NCBI GenBank assembly: GCA_035553375.1
Contig: DATNCY010000332.1
Coordinates: 62,001-126,000 of the forward strand
Direction: 5' to 3'
Origin: JAJPHU01 sp035553375
Lineage (GTDB): Bacteria > Planctomycetota > Planctomycetia > Gemmatales > Gemmataceae
DNA: 64,000 nucleotides
Part shown: one piece after another, positions 25,925-35,102 of the stretch
Layout of the letters: every line of letters begins with the position of its first letter
How positions within the stretch are numbered: the first letter of the stretch is position 1
Notes under the pieces: model-generated
The model's database searches: none
Told to the model about the DNA's origin: nothing
The model's input: the letters and a program-made list of their open reading frames with translations, nothing else
Made by a program: the position numbers and the translations under genes

Positions 25925-26167
25925 ATGCTTTCCTACCTCGAACTCAAGGGCGTGTTGCACGGCAAGACCATCACCCTTGACGAAGCGACTTTTCTGCCCG
26001 ATGGGTGTCCGGTCATCGTTCGTCTGACTTTGTCAAAGGAAGAAGCTCTTAGGCAGTTGGCTCTCCCTTGTCCCGATCTGACCCCGGAAGAAGTGGCCGA
26101 TTTAGAGGAGTGCTTGTCGGAGTTCCATGAGCGGCCCATCAAACTCCCCCCGCCGGAGAATAGATGA
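25925..26167 (+). CDS. Putative antitoxin of a VapBC-like pair
   Basis: 80 residues beginning MLSYLELKGVLHGKTITLDE. A short N-terminal beta-strand region followed by an acidic helical tail (LTPEEVADLEECLSEFHERP) is usual in antitoxins paired with PIN toxins. The stop overlaps the toxin start by 4 nt (ATGA at 26164-26167). The call rests mainly on that coupling. Confidence 0.65.
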   Translation: MLSYLELKGVLHGKTITLDEATFLPDGCPVIVRLTLSKEEALRQLALPCPDLTPEEVADLEECLSEFHERPIKLPPPENR

Positions 26168-26562
26168 GTTACTTGCTGCATACAGATACATGTTCCTCGA
26201 TTATCCGGGACGTTCGAGCGGTTAGCAATCGTTTCGCTCAGCGTCCCGCTGGGATGCATGTTTCGGTAATGACCCTCACCGGCCTGGAGATTTGGCTCTT
26301 GAAGTCTAGGACCCCTCTTCGGTATCGGCGGACGTTCTTCAACTTTGTGCAAGGAATTACGCTCCTTGACGTCACGGAACCCATCGCGCACCGAGCCGCC
26401 ATGATCGACAGTAGCTTGCGAAGTCAAGGGCAGCGATTTGGACTCGCGGACTTGCTGATCGCAGCCACCACCCTGGAACGCGGACTCACTCTCGTGACCC
26501 GAAAAATTCCACAGTTCGCCAGCATCCCTGGTCTGTCGGTAATCGACTGGAGTATTCCCTGA
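26164..26562 (+). CDS. PIN-domain toxin (VapC-like)
   Basis: 132 residues. VapC toxins are RNases with an acidic metal site. Here the first motif reads YLLHTDTCS, where family members usually have LLDT, so the first catalytic Asp is replaced by His. The later acids are kept: LTGLEIW and GLADLLIAATTLE, and the end LVTRKIPQFASIPGL is typical. The toxin may be weak or inactive. It and its partner separate fwdB from fwdA in an otherwise co-directional cluster. Confidence 0.8.
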   Translation: MSYLLHTDTCSSIIRDVRAVSNRFAQRPAGMHVSVMTLTGLEIWLLKSRTPLRYRRTFFNFVQGITLLDVTEPIAHRAAMIDSSLRSQGQRFGLADLLIAATTLERGLTLVTRKIPQFASIPGLSVIDWSIP

Positions 26563-26592
26563 GCCGCGCGCGACCAACACCCTTGAGCAACC

Positions 26593-28260
26593 ATGACTTC
26601 ACTCCTGAAAATCGCCGGCGGCACCGTCTACGATCCCGCCAACAATCTTGATGGCGTTGTGCGCGACATCTGGATTCGGGACGGCAAAGTGATTGCGCCG
26701 CCGACCGAACCCGATGCGCGACCCGATAAAATCCTCGACGCCACCGGACTCGTCGTGATGCCCGGCGGCGTGGACATGCACGCGCACATTGCTGGGCCGA
26801 AGGTCAACCTGGCGCGCAAAATGCGCCCGGAGGACAAGCGCAAGGCGGCGGTCGTCCGCCGGACAGCCCAGACGCGCTCCGGCACCGTTGGCAGCGTGCC
26901 CAGCACCTTCGCCACCGGCTATCTCTACGCCGGCATGGGCTACACCACCGCTTTCGACGCGGCCATTCCGCCCTTGAGCGCACGCCACGCTCATGAGGAG
27001 TTTCACGATACGCCCATCATCGATAAGGGTTTCTTCCTCCTCTTCGGCAACAATCACTACGTCCTCAAGCAGATCGCCGCCAACGAACCCGAACGGCTGC
27101 GTGCCTTCGTCGCCTGGCTGCTCGCGGCCGGCAAGGGTTACGCCATGAAACTCGTCAACCCCGGCGGCGTCGAGGTGTGGAAGGGCGGCGGCGCTACCCT
27201 TCACGATCTCGATGGCAACGTCGAACACTTCGGCGTTTCACCGCGGCAGATCATCACCTCGCTGGCGCAGACGGCGATGGATCTCGGGTTGCCGCATCCG
27301 GTGCATATTCACTGCAACAATCTCGGTCTACCGGGCAATTGGCGGACCACGCTCGCCACCATGCAGGCATTGGAGGGACGCCGCGCGCATCTGACGCATA
27401 TTCAGTTCCACAGCTACGGCGGCGATCCCAACGATCAGGGCAAATTCGACTCGAAAGTGCCGGAATTGGCCGAGTACGTCAATAGCCACTCGAATCTGAC
27501 GGTCGATGTCGGTCAAGTATTGTTCGGCGAAACAACCTCGATGACCGGCGATGGGCCGTTGGGTTACTATCTGCACAAAGTCACCGGCCGCAAGTGGACC
27601 AACGCCGACACGGAGATGGAAGCCGGCTGCGGCATCGTGCCCATCAGCTACAAGGAAAAGAGCTTCGTCCACGCCTTGCAGTGGGCGATCGGCCTGGAGT
27701 GGTATCTGCTGGTCAATGATCCGTGGCGAATCGCCATGAGTACCGATCATCCCAACGGCGGCTCATTCCTCGCCTATCCCCAGATCGTGCAGTTGCTCAT
27801 GGACCGCACCTATCGGCAGGAGATTCTCAAGCGTGTTCACCCGCGTGTCTTGCAGCGTTCGACGTTGAAAGACCTCGACCGCGAATATTCTCTTTATGAG
27901 ATCGCTATTATCACTCGTGCCGCGCCCGCGCGCATCCTCGGTTTGAAACAGAAAGGACATCTCGGCGTCGGTGCTGACGCGGACGTGGCGATTTATACGC
28001 CCTCCGTGGACAAACGCGCCATGTTCGAGATGCCGCGCTTCGTCCTCAAGGCCGGTCAAGTCGTGGTCGAACAGGGTGAAATTCGCGCGGAGATGTACAG
28101 TCCCACGCTGCACGTCGCCCCGGCTTACGATGGGGGCGTGCTACCGGACATCAAGAAATGGTTCGAGGCGTACTACACGATTCAGTTCGCCAATTATCCA
28201 GTCGATGAACACTACATGGCTCACGGCGGCACCACGATCGAGTGCGAGAACGGACGATGA
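26593..28260 (+). CDS. fwdA: Formylmethanofuran dehydrogenase subunit A (amidohydrolase)
   Basis: 555 residues. FwdA hydrolyses or forms the N-formyl bond of formyl-methanofuran at a binuclear metal site. Visible ligands are H63 and H65 (GGVDMHAHIAG), K186 for the carboxylated Lys (GYAMKLVNPGG), H238/H240 (VHIHCNN), HIQFHSYGG, and the Asp in MSTDHPNGGS. Methanofuran-binding partners C and D (formyltransferase) are not adjacent. It starts 30 nt after the PIN toxin stop, so it likely shares their transcript. Confidence 0.95.
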   Translation: MTSLLKIAGGTVYDPANNLDGVVRDIWIRDGKVIAPPTEPDARPDKILDATGLVVMPGGVDMHAHIAGPKVNLARKMRPEDKRKAAVVRRTAQTRSGTVGSVPSTFATGYLYAGMGYTTAFDAAIPPLSARHAHEEFHDTPIIDKGFFLLFGNNHYVLKQIAANEPERLRAFVAWLLAAGKGYAMKLVNPGGVEVWKGGGATLHDLDGNVEHFGVSPRQIITSLAQTAMDLGLPHPVHIHCNNLGLPGNWRTTLATMQALEGRRAHLTHIQFHSYGGDPNDQGKFDSKVPELAEYVNSHSNLTVDVGQVLFGETTSMTGDGPLGYYLHKVTGRKWTNADTEMEAGCGIVPISYKEKSFVHALQWAIGLEWYLLVNDPWRIAMSTDHPNGGSFLAYPQIVQLLMDRTYRQEILKRVHPRVLQRSTLKDLDREYSLYEIAIITRAAPARILGLKQKGHLGVGADADVAIYTPSVDKRAMFEMPRFVLKAGQVVVEQGEIRAEMYSPTLHVAPAYDGGVLPDIKKWFEAYYTIQFANYPVDEHYMAHGGTTIECENGR

Positions 28261-28279
28261 GCGATTACCAGTCCATCGA

Positions 28280-30196
28280 TTAGTTCCTCTTCTTTTCATA
28301 CAGCGGCTCGGCCTTATCGGCACCTTGAGTCAGCCGGTAGTAGTGGTCGAAGGCCAGATTGGTGAACTGCTGCTCCTTGCCGGAGGGCCAGACGACAATA
28401 ACTTTATCGACGCCCTTGGCCTGGCCCAGGCCAAAGACATGGCGGCGATCCGAGCTGGAGGCGTAGCTGCCGCCACCTTGAGCGAAGCGTGTCTGCTTGC
28501 GTCCCCCTGCCTCCAGGATGATCCGCGCGCCCACCACATCGCGATGGTCCCTGCCGGCCAGTTGCACACCCAGCCAGTGATTGCCTTTCGTGTCGGCCTC
28601 ATTTCGCAGGACAGCAACCGGCTCATTGGTGTGCATGGCGGCGATGTCGATACGGCCATCGTTGTCGAAATCCGCCAGGGCCGCGCCGCGGCCGATATGG
28701 TTGGAACTGAAATACGAGCCGCCCTGGGCCGTGATGTTTTTGAATCGATTGCCGTCCTCGTTGCGTGCCAGGATCGGACGCTGCGCACGCGGCGAAGTCT
28801 TGGGCACGCGCGTGGCATGGCCGGTGAGGAGAAAGAGATCCTCCCAGCCGTGATGATCGATGTCGAGAAAACCCGTGCCCCAGCCGACCGTCATGCGGCC
28901 AAACACGGCCAGGCCGGCCGGAGGTGTACGAAAAGTGAAGATGATCGGCCCGCCCTTGCAATCGTTCCGATAGAGCGCGTGCAGTTCGTTTTCGTAGTTG
29001 GCCACCCACAGCGATGGCCGACCGCTGCCGTTGTAGTCGGCCGCGGCGATGCCCATGCTGCCGTTGGGGACTCCGGTATCATCGCGGGCCGCCCCGCTGT
29101 TCATGCCTTCTTCCTCAAAGCGCACTTCCCCCGGCTTGGTCGAGCGGTTGATGTACAGGAAGTTATCGACCGTGTCGTTGGCGACGTAAATGTCGGGCTT
29201 GCCGTCGCCGTTGACATCCACTATGAGGACGCCCAATCCTTTGCCGAATTTGGCATCCCCTTCGCGCACATCGTGCTTGAGCCGCTCGCGGGCGCTGGGA
29301 CTGAGCCAGTCCAACTGCTCGAATTCCTTGTCGGTGCGCGCAACGCGCAGGCCGGCCTCCTTGCTCACGTCCTTGAACGTGCCATCGCCGAGATTACGGA
29401 ACAGCTTGTGTTCGAGACCCGTGAACTGCTTGGGCGGACAAACGTCCCGCGTCTTGCCGTCGTAGGTGCAGTCGGTCGGGTGATGATGCTCGAAGGACCA
29501 ATCGACATATTGGCAAACGTAGAGATCGGCGTAACCATCGCCGTCCACATCGCCCCAGGCGGCGCTAGTCGTCCACAATCCCTCCGGCAAACCCGCTTTT
29601 TTGCTGACCTCGACGAACTTACGTCCCTTTGTGGGGTCGGTGCGATCAATCGGTTCATTGTGGAAGAGGGCCAGGTGATGCCAGCCGGTCACGAGCAGGT
29701 CAGGCCAACCGTCGTTGTCGTAGTCCGCTACCGCCGCCCCATGCGTGTAAAAGGCGATCTTATCGAGACCCAGCTTGGCGGTGACATCCTCAAAACGGAA
29801 GTTGCCCCGGTTGCGATACAGCTTGCAGGGGTTGCCCTTAATCTGCTTCTTGTCCGGTCCCTCATAATGACCGCCGCCAGGAAGAAACAGATCGAGCAAG
29901 CCATCGCCATCGAAGTCGAGTACGGCCAGGCCGCCGCCCAGCGATTCGAGAATGGCGTAGTGGTCGGCCTCCTCGCCGTTGCGATAGGTGTGGCTCACGC
30001 CGGAGTCGGCTGTCACGTCGCGGAACAGGGGCGGCCCGGCTTGCTCGGGTGGGGTTTGTGCTTCGGAGGGCACCGAGTTGGTAACTCTCTGGCACGCGCT
30101 CACGGTGAGCATCACGCTCGCCACGATGATGACCGGCAGCCCTCGGAAAAACACCGACGTTCTGGGGGATCTCCGCCTGTCACTGGTCTTGGACAT
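28280..30196 (-). CDS. FG-GAP/ASPIC-UnbV repeat lipoprotein
   Basis: 638 residues from the ATG at 30196. The lipobox LTVSAC (near residue 30) predicts a lipoprotein. The body contains calcium-type FG-GAP/VCBS repeats (VLDFDGDGLLDLFLPGG, VADYDNDGWPDLLVTG, DVDGDGYADLYVCQY, DVNGDGKPDIYVANDT), and the end (GNHWLGVQLAG, VVWPSGKEQQFTNL) is the ASPIC/UnbV domain. Such beta-propeller proteins are very frequent in planctomycetes and their ligand is unknown. It converges on fwdA with only 19 nt between stops. Confidence 0.9.
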   Translation of the reverse strand: MSKTSDRRRSPRTSVFFRGLPVIIVASVMLTVSACQRVTNSVPSEAQTPPEQAGPPLFRDVTADSGVSHTYRNGEEADHYAILESLGGGLAVLDFDGDGLLDLFLPGGGHYEGPDKKQIKGNPCKLYRNRGNFRFEDVTAKLGLDKIAFYTHGAAVADYDNDGWPDLLVTGWHHLALFHNEPIDRTDPTKGRKFVEVSKKAGLPEGLWTTSAAWGDVDGDGYADLYVCQYVDWSFEHHHPTDCTYDGKTRDVCPPKQFTGLEHKLFRNLGDGTFKDVSKEAGLRVARTDKEFEQLDWLSPSARERLKHDVREGDAKFGKGLGVLIVDVNGDGKPDIYVANDTVDNFLYINRSTKPGEVRFEEEGMNSGAARDDTGVPNGSMGIAAADYNGSGRPSLWVANYENELHALYRNDCKGGPIIFTFRTPPAGLAVFGRMTVGWGTGFLDIDHHGWEDLFLLTGHATRVPKTSPRAQRPILARNEDGNRFKNITAQGGSYFSSNHIGRGAALADFDNDGRIDIAAMHTNEPVAVLRNEADTKGNHWLGVQLAGRDHRDVVGARIILEAGGRKQTRFAQGGGSYASSSDRRHVFGLGQAKGVDKVIVVWPSGKEQQFTNLAFDHYYRLTQGADKAEPLYEKKRN

Positions 30197-30378
30197 GGAA
30201 TCGACCCTCTGGATAAGAAGATGAGAATAACTCTCATTGTAACCGCTGATGCGAGGTTGCAAACATTTTATCCTTTGCACAAATCGCGCGGGAATCTGGC
30301 GGGGACGCGAATGGCGCGGTAGACTCAAATCCCCACACAGTCGGGCACGATCCGAACGCCCCCACCGAGGAAGTCCTT

Positions 30379-32364
30379 ATGCACACACGGCACACTCTCG
30401 AACTGTTGGTCTGCATTGCTTTGCTCGCGTTCACCGGCGTCGCCGGCGCGAAGGCGGAACAAGAGGGCAAGCGCGTGCCCGTGATACTCGACACCGACAT
30501 CGGTACGGACATCGATGATGCGTTCGCGTTGGCCCTCGTGTTGGCCAGTCCCGAACTAGATCTGCGCGGCGTCACCACGGTCGGCAGCGATCCACGGACG
30601 CGCGCCTTCATGGTGTGCCGATTGCTGACCGCCGTTGGCAGCCGCGACATCCCCGTGGCGGCCGGCGCGACGCCGCAGCCGGCCGAGGAGATCAAAGGGC
30701 AGTATCAATACCGCAATCATCCCGCCGTCATCTTCAACCGCACCGCCAAGCCGGTGAAGGAGAGCGCCGTCGAGTTCCTTTACGCGCAGCTCAAGGCTCA
30801 TCCCGGCGAGTTGACCCTGTTGCCGATCGGCCCACTGACGAATATCGCGCGACTGCTCCGCGAGCATCCCGACTGCAAACCGTGGATCAAACGCATTGTG
30901 ATGATGGGCGGGTCGGTGCGCCTGGGTTACAACGGCAAAGCCCCCGCGGACGTGGAATGGAATATCAAATGCGACATCAAAGCGGCGCAGACGGTGTTCG
31001 CTTCCGGCATCCCGCTCGTGGTCGCTCCGCTCGATGCGACGACGATGCTGAAGTTGGAGAAACCACTTCGGCAGCGTTTGTTCAAAGCCGAGACGCCACT
31101 GACCTATCAGATACAGGCGATGTATCAAATGTGGAACGCGCCGACACCGACGCTGTTCGACCCGGTCGCGGTCGCCCTCTGTTTCGACGAGCGTTTCTGC
31201 ACGATGGAGAAAGTGCGTCTAACCGTTGATGACAAAGGCATGACAGCCGCCGTCAAGGGCGAGGTGAATGCGCGCGTCGCCACGGCGATTCGCGGCGATG
31301 ATTTCTTGAAGTGGTATGTGGAGCGCGTCGCGTCGGCGGGGAAAGTAGCGCGGCCGAAACCGCCGAGGAATATCGTCCAACCGGTGGAGCGCGGGGGCTT
31401 GCCGGCGCACGTCCACGCTTTCGAGGATTTTGAGACGGACATCGAGAAACGCTGGTGGATGAGCGGCAAAGTCGAGACGGCCAACGTGCCGCCGAATAGC
31501 CGGCGCGCCTGTCGCGGCATCTTAACGCAGGACTTCGACGACTTGATGGGTGATATGAAGACAATGTACACCGCCGTTGTCTTCAACCCGGTGCCTGGTC
31601 CGCCGATGGGCGAGAGGACTCGCCTCAGCTTTCGTTACCGGCTCCAGGGCACCGATACGCTGCGCGTGCAGATTTACAGTTTGACGAAGGGTTATCATCG
31701 CTATCTGGCGCTGACGGGATTGCCGCAGGGACGATGGCAAGAAACCACGGTGGACATGACCCAATGCCGACGGCCGGACGGTAGTGGCGGCCCATTGTCA
31801 GTGGACGAACGCATCGACGATATTCAATTCTACGTCGATCCGGCCGCCGAGTTGCTGATTGATGACATCGTTTTGTATGAAGCGGCTCCGGCCCGCGAGA
31901 AACAGCCGTTCCCACGCCGGATACTGTTCACCGGCTGGTTCGACACCGGCAAACAGGGCAAGGAATGGCCGGGCGATTTCGAGATCGTGCCGCACAAGGC
32001 GCCACGGAAGTGGAAGGCGGCGAAGTCGATCCTCAATGCCGAACAAACAACGCCCTGGATTCGCGTGGATCTGCGCGGCGAGCGGACGCTGGGCGAGAAG
32101 ACGCATTTGCGTTTCCGCTATCATCTGAGCGGCGCGGAGTCGATGCAGGTAGCGTTGGTCAACCACAAGACGAAAGCGCGACACGCCCTCGATCTGAAGA
32201 CATTGCGCAAGGGCGAATGGATGGAGACGACGCTGGATTACTCGAAGCAATCGCGAAAAGGCGAGCGCGTGGACGAAATCCAGTTTTTGCTGCCCAAGGG
32301 GGCAGAATTGCTTGTAGATGATCTGTTGCTATATGAGCCAGGAGTCGAGCAGCGACATCGTTAA
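30379..32364 (+). CDS. Secreted nucleoside hydrolase fused to two jelly-roll-like domains
   Basis: 661 residues with a signal peptide. Residues of about 33-330 are an inosine-uridine-preferring nucleoside hydrolase: VILDTDIGTDIDDAFAL gives the calcium-binding Asp cluster (D38, D40, D44, D46, D47), and LLPIGPLTNIARLL follows. Residues of about 345-500 and 520-655 are two related modules with a W/F start and an end of the form DEIQFLLPKGAELLVDDLLL and DDIQFYVDPAAELLIDDIVL, likely carbohydrate-binding-like jelly rolls. The fusion suggests an enzyme that is targeted to a polymer outside the cytoplasm. The substrate is unknown. Confidence 0.85.
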   Translation: MHTRHTLELLVCIALLAFTGVAGAKAEQEGKRVPVILDTDIGTDIDDAFALALVLASPELDLRGVTTVGSDPRTRAFMVCRLLTAVGSRDIPVAAGATPQPAEEIKGQYQYRNHPAVIFNRTAKPVKESAVEFLYAQLKAHPGELTLLPIGPLTNIARLLREHPDCKPWIKRIVMMGGSVRLGYNGKAPADVEWNIKCDIKAAQTVFASGIPLVVAPLDATTMLKLEKPLRQRLFKAETPLTYQIQAMYQMWNAPTPTLFDPVAVALCFDERFCTMEKVRLTVDDKGMTAAVKGEVNARVATAIRGDDFLKWYVERVASAGKVARPKPPRNIVQPVERGGLPAHVHAFEDFETDIEKRWWMSGKVETANVPPNSRRACRGILTQDFDDLMGDMKTMYTAVVFNPVPGPPMGERTRLSFRYRLQGTDTLRVQIYSLTKGYHRYLALTGLPQGRWQETTVDMTQCRRPDGSGGPLSVDERIDDIQFYVDPAAELLIDDIVLYEAAPAREKQPFPRRILFTGWFDTGKQGKEWPGDFEIVPHKAPRKWKAAKSILNAEQTTPWIRVDLRGERTLGEKTHLRFRYHLSGAESMQVALVNHKTKARHALDLKTLRKGEWMETTLDYSKQSRKGERVDEIQFLLPKGAELLVDDLLLYEPGVEQRHR

Positions 32365-32392
32365 GAATCGCTGCCGAAAGACTTCCCGCGTC

Positions 32393-32452
32393 GTTTACGT
32401 TTCGCGCGAAACGTAAACCCGCGCCCCGCTGCGCGTCGCGGCTACACGCAAT
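32393..32452. repeat. Palindrome of GTGTAGCCGCGAC type, copy 2
   Basis: A 26-bp perfect palindrome (32393-32418, GTTTACGTTTCGC and its mirror) joined to the same right half (CGCTGCGCGTCGCGGCTACA) as the copy at 19144-19211. Confidence 0.8.
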
Positions 32453-32507
32453 CGATCGTTTCCGCTAGACTGCCTAGAGGTTCGTTCCCCTGGGAAAGCG
32501 ATCGAAC

Positions 32508-33296
32508 ATGAATCGTCTCCAAATCGGCATTCGTCTGGAATCGCTCGGTCTGCCCTTACGGCGTGCGCTCGCGGAAGCGGGGCGTCTGGGCGTGTCCGGG
32601 GTGCAAGTGGATGCGGTCGGCGATCTCGCGCCGAATGCGCTTTCGGAGACGGGGCGGCGTGAGTTCCGCCATCTTCTGCGCGGGCATAGCCTCGAATTGA
32701 CCGCACTCGGCTGTCCGCTGCGCCGTGGTCTCGATTCAACCGAGAATCAGCAACCGCGTATCGAACACGTCCAGAAAGTGCTGACCCTCAGCTACGATCT
32801 GGGGCCGCGCAAGGTCATCGTGCAAGCGGGGGCGGTGCCGGAAGATGCTCAAGATCAGCGAGCGTCGATCCTGCGTGAATCGCTGCACGCGCTGAGCCAA
32901 TTCGGCGACCGTAGCGGAACGGTGCTGGCCCTGGAGACGGGGCTGGAAAAAGGATCGACGCTGGCGGCGTTTCTCGATCGCTTCGACACCGGCTCGCTCG
33001 GCGTCAACCTCGATCCGGCCAACTTGCTCCTACACGGTTTCGATCCCTACGAGAGCATTCAGGCACTGGGCCGGCGCATCGTTCATGCCCATGCCAAGGA
33101 TGCCCGCCAGGATAGCGCCAGCCGATCCGCTGAGGAAGTGCCGCTTGGCCACGGCGACATTGACTGGATGAAGTTTCTCGGTGTCCTCGAAGAAGTCGAA
33201 TATCGCGGTTGGCTGACCATCGAGCGCGAGACGGGCGACAATCGCCGGGCCGATGTCGCCGCCGGCGTGGCGTTCCTTCGCCGACTGCTCGGTTGA
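32508..33296 (+). CDS. Sugar phosphate isomerase/epimerase-like TIM barrel
   Basis: 262 residues of the xylose isomerase-like TIM barrel family. Typical strands with metal-ligand positions are VLALETGLEKG, GVNLDPANLLLHGFDP, IVHAHAKDA, and EVPLGHGDIDWMKFLG, ending WLTIERETGDNR. The substrate is not predictable. It starts 56 nt after the palindrome that ends the nucleoside hydrolase unit. Confidence 0.85.
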   Translation: MNRLQIGIRLESLGLPLRRALAEAGRLGVSGVQVDAVGDLAPNALSETGRREFRHLLRGHSLELTALGCPLRRGLDSTENQQPRIEHVQKVLTLSYDLGPRKVIVQAGAVPEDAQDQRASILRESLHALSQFGDRSGTVLALETGLEKGSTLAAFLDRFDTGSLGVNLDPANLLLHGFDPYESIQALGRRIVHAHAKDARQDSASRSAEEVPLGHGDIDWMKFLGVLEEVEYRGWLTIERETGDNRRADVAAGVAFLRRLLG

Positions 33297-33381
33297 TGCA
33301 ACGCGACGCATCGGCACGACAGTTGCGGCCAAAGGGATTGGTTCCCATCCAACTGATCTACCGATCCGGGAGGTGCATTCC

Positions 33382-33840
33382 ATGTTGCCATCGACTACCG
33401 CTCGTGTACCCCTGCATACATCCGCGTGTTCCAATGAAGCGATCCACCGTCAGACCGAGGAAAAGGTCGCCCAGGTCGCCGCTGCTGGTTCGGAGGCCAT
33501 CGAGCGACGGCTGCGGGAGTTGGACCGCGAGTGGGACATCGAGCGCTCTTTGGAGGCCAACGCCGCCAGCGTCGGCTTGATCGGTCTGGGCCTCGGTGCC
33601 TTCGTGAGTCGTCGCTTTTATATCCTGCCCGGCCTCGTGTGCGGGTTCCTCCTGCAACACGCTCTGCAAGGCTGGTGTCCTCCGGTGCCGATTTTTCGTC
33701 GTCTCGGCTTCCGCACGGCCTCCGAGATCGACCACGAACGCTACGCCCTCAAAGCGCTGCGAGGTGACTTCCGTCCATCGAGCGAGGAGAACGGCGGCCG
33801 CATGGATACCCACCAAGCTCTTGAAGCCGCGCGACGCTGA
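33382..33840 (+). CDS. DUF2892-like (YgaP transmembrane) protein
   Basis: 152 residues from the ATG at 33382, preceded by GGGAGGTG. The N-terminal half is charged and helical; the centre has SVGLIGLGLGAFVSRRFYIL and PGLVCGFLLQHALQGWCPPV, two hydrophobic segments in the pattern of the small DUF2892 membrane domain, followed by RRLGFRTASEID. The function is unknown. It may form an operon with the sulfite-oxidase-like gene 29 nt downstream. Confidence 0.65.
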   Translation: MLPSTTARVPLHTSACSNEAIHRQTEEKVAQVAAAGSEAIERRLRELDREWDIERSLEANAASVGLIGLGLGAFVSRRFYILPGLVCGFLLQHALQGWCPPVPIFRRLGFRTASEIDHERYALKALRGDFRPSSEENGGRMDTHQALEAARR

Positions 33841-33869
33841 AAAATATCCAACCTTGTCAGGAGATACCG

Positions 33870-35084
33870 ATGAATGCCGAACATGATGAACGTCTCCGTC
33901 CCCTCCTTGACCGGCGAGCGTTTCTGGGCGGCGCGGCCGTGGCCGCATTGCCTTTCGCTCATGGTGCCCTCGATCCCATGGCGCGGGCAGACGAGCCGCC
34001 GTCGGGAACACGGCCACAGAAGAACGGACGATTACCCGGCGTCATCCTCCGGCAGAAGAATCCCGACAATGTGGAGTTTCCGTTCGCCTCGCTCGATAGC
34101 TTCCTGACGCCCAACGAGCAGTTCTACGTCCGCACTCATTTTGAGGTTCCGCAAGTCGATGCGAAGTCGTGGCGGCTGCGCGTTGAGGGTGAGGTCGAGC
34201 GCCCGCTGGAGATTGGCTACGATGAACTGCGCAAGATGAAATCGCACACGCTGACGGCGCTGCTGGAGTGTTCGGGCAACAGCCGTGTCTTCCTTAAACC
34301 GCCGCAAGCCGGCCTTCGCTGGGAACTCGGTGGTGTCAGCAATGCCGAATGGGTGGGCGTCCGCTTGGCCGATGTACTGGAACGCGCGGGCGTGAAAGAA
34401 GGGGCCATCGAAGCGATCCTTGAAGGAGCCGACAAGGGCGAATTCAAGTCCCCCAAGACGCCCGGCGTTATTCACTACGCGCGCAGTCTGCCGCTGAAGA
34501 AAGCTCGCCGGCCCGAAGTGCTGTTAGCTTACAAGATGAACGGCAAGGATCTGCCGGCGGCGCATGGCGCGCCCGTGCGGGCGCTGGTCGCCGGATGGTA
34601 CGGCATGGCCTCGGTCAAATGGCTCCAGCGCATCATCGTGACGGATCGGCCGTTTCAAGGCCTCTTCCAGACGTTCATGTATACCGTCTGGGAGCGTCAT
34701 CACGGCCAACCGATGTTGGTGCCGGTTCGCGACATCCAGGTCAAGTCCGAGATCGCCCGGCCGATTCTCAACGAAGTAGTTCCGGCGAAGTCGAAATACC
34801 GCGTTTTCGGGGCTGCGTGGGCGGGGGAATTGGAAATAGCCAAGGTGGAAGTCAGCGCCGATGGCGGCAAGACGTGGACCGAGGCGAAACTGCTGGGCAA
34901 GTCCGGCCCCTACACCTGGCGTTTCTGGGAACACGAATGGCCGACACCGGAACGAGCTGGGCGATACGTTCTCATGGCGCGAGCGACCGACACACGCGGC
35001 CACAAGCAACCGATGGAACGCGATGAAGACCGCCGAGACGCCGTCATCACGCACGTTCTGCCGGTCGAAGTGGATGTCCGTTAA
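33870..35084 (+). CDS. Sulfite-oxidase-like molybdopterin oxidoreductase
   Basis: 404 residues. A Tat signal (DRRAFLGGAAVAALP) sends a folded metalloenzyme out of the cytoplasm. The Mo-ligand Cys134 lies in LLECSGNSRV; GWYGMASVKWLQRI and HGAPVRALVAG match the oxidoreductase molybdopterin-binding fold, and the C-terminal half (KVEVSADGGKTWTEAKL) is the Mo-co dimerisation domain. No haem domain is present, so an unknown electron acceptor is needed. The true substrate may not be sulfite. The cofactor would come from the moe/mob genes in this window. Confidence 0.92.
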   Translation: MNAEHDERLRPLLDRRAFLGGAAVAALPFAHGALDPMARADEPPSGTRPQKNGRLPGVILRQKNPDNVEFPFASLDSFLTPNEQFYVRTHFEVPQVDAKSWRLRVEGEVERPLEIGYDELRKMKSHTLTALLECSGNSRVFLKPPQAGLRWELGGVSNAEWVGVRLADVLERAGVKEGAIEAILEGADKGEFKSPKTPGVIHYARSLPLKKARRPEVLLAYKMNGKDLPAAHGAPVRALVAGWYGMASVKWLQRIIVTDRPFQGLFQTFMYTVWERHHGQPMLVPVRDIQVKSEIARPILNEVVPAKSKYRVFGAAWAGELEIAKVEVSADGGKTWTEAKLLGKSGPYTWRFWEHEWPTPERAGRYVLMARATDTRGHKQPMERDEDRRDAVITHVLPVEVDVR

Positions 35085-35102
35085 GGGGCAATAATTTGTT
35101 GA

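Noticed and set aside
27971..30322. 783-residue open frame on the plus strand
   Set aside because: It is antisense to the FG-GAP/ASPIC lipoprotein and overlaps the fwdA end; composition is that of a shadow frame in GC-rich DNA.
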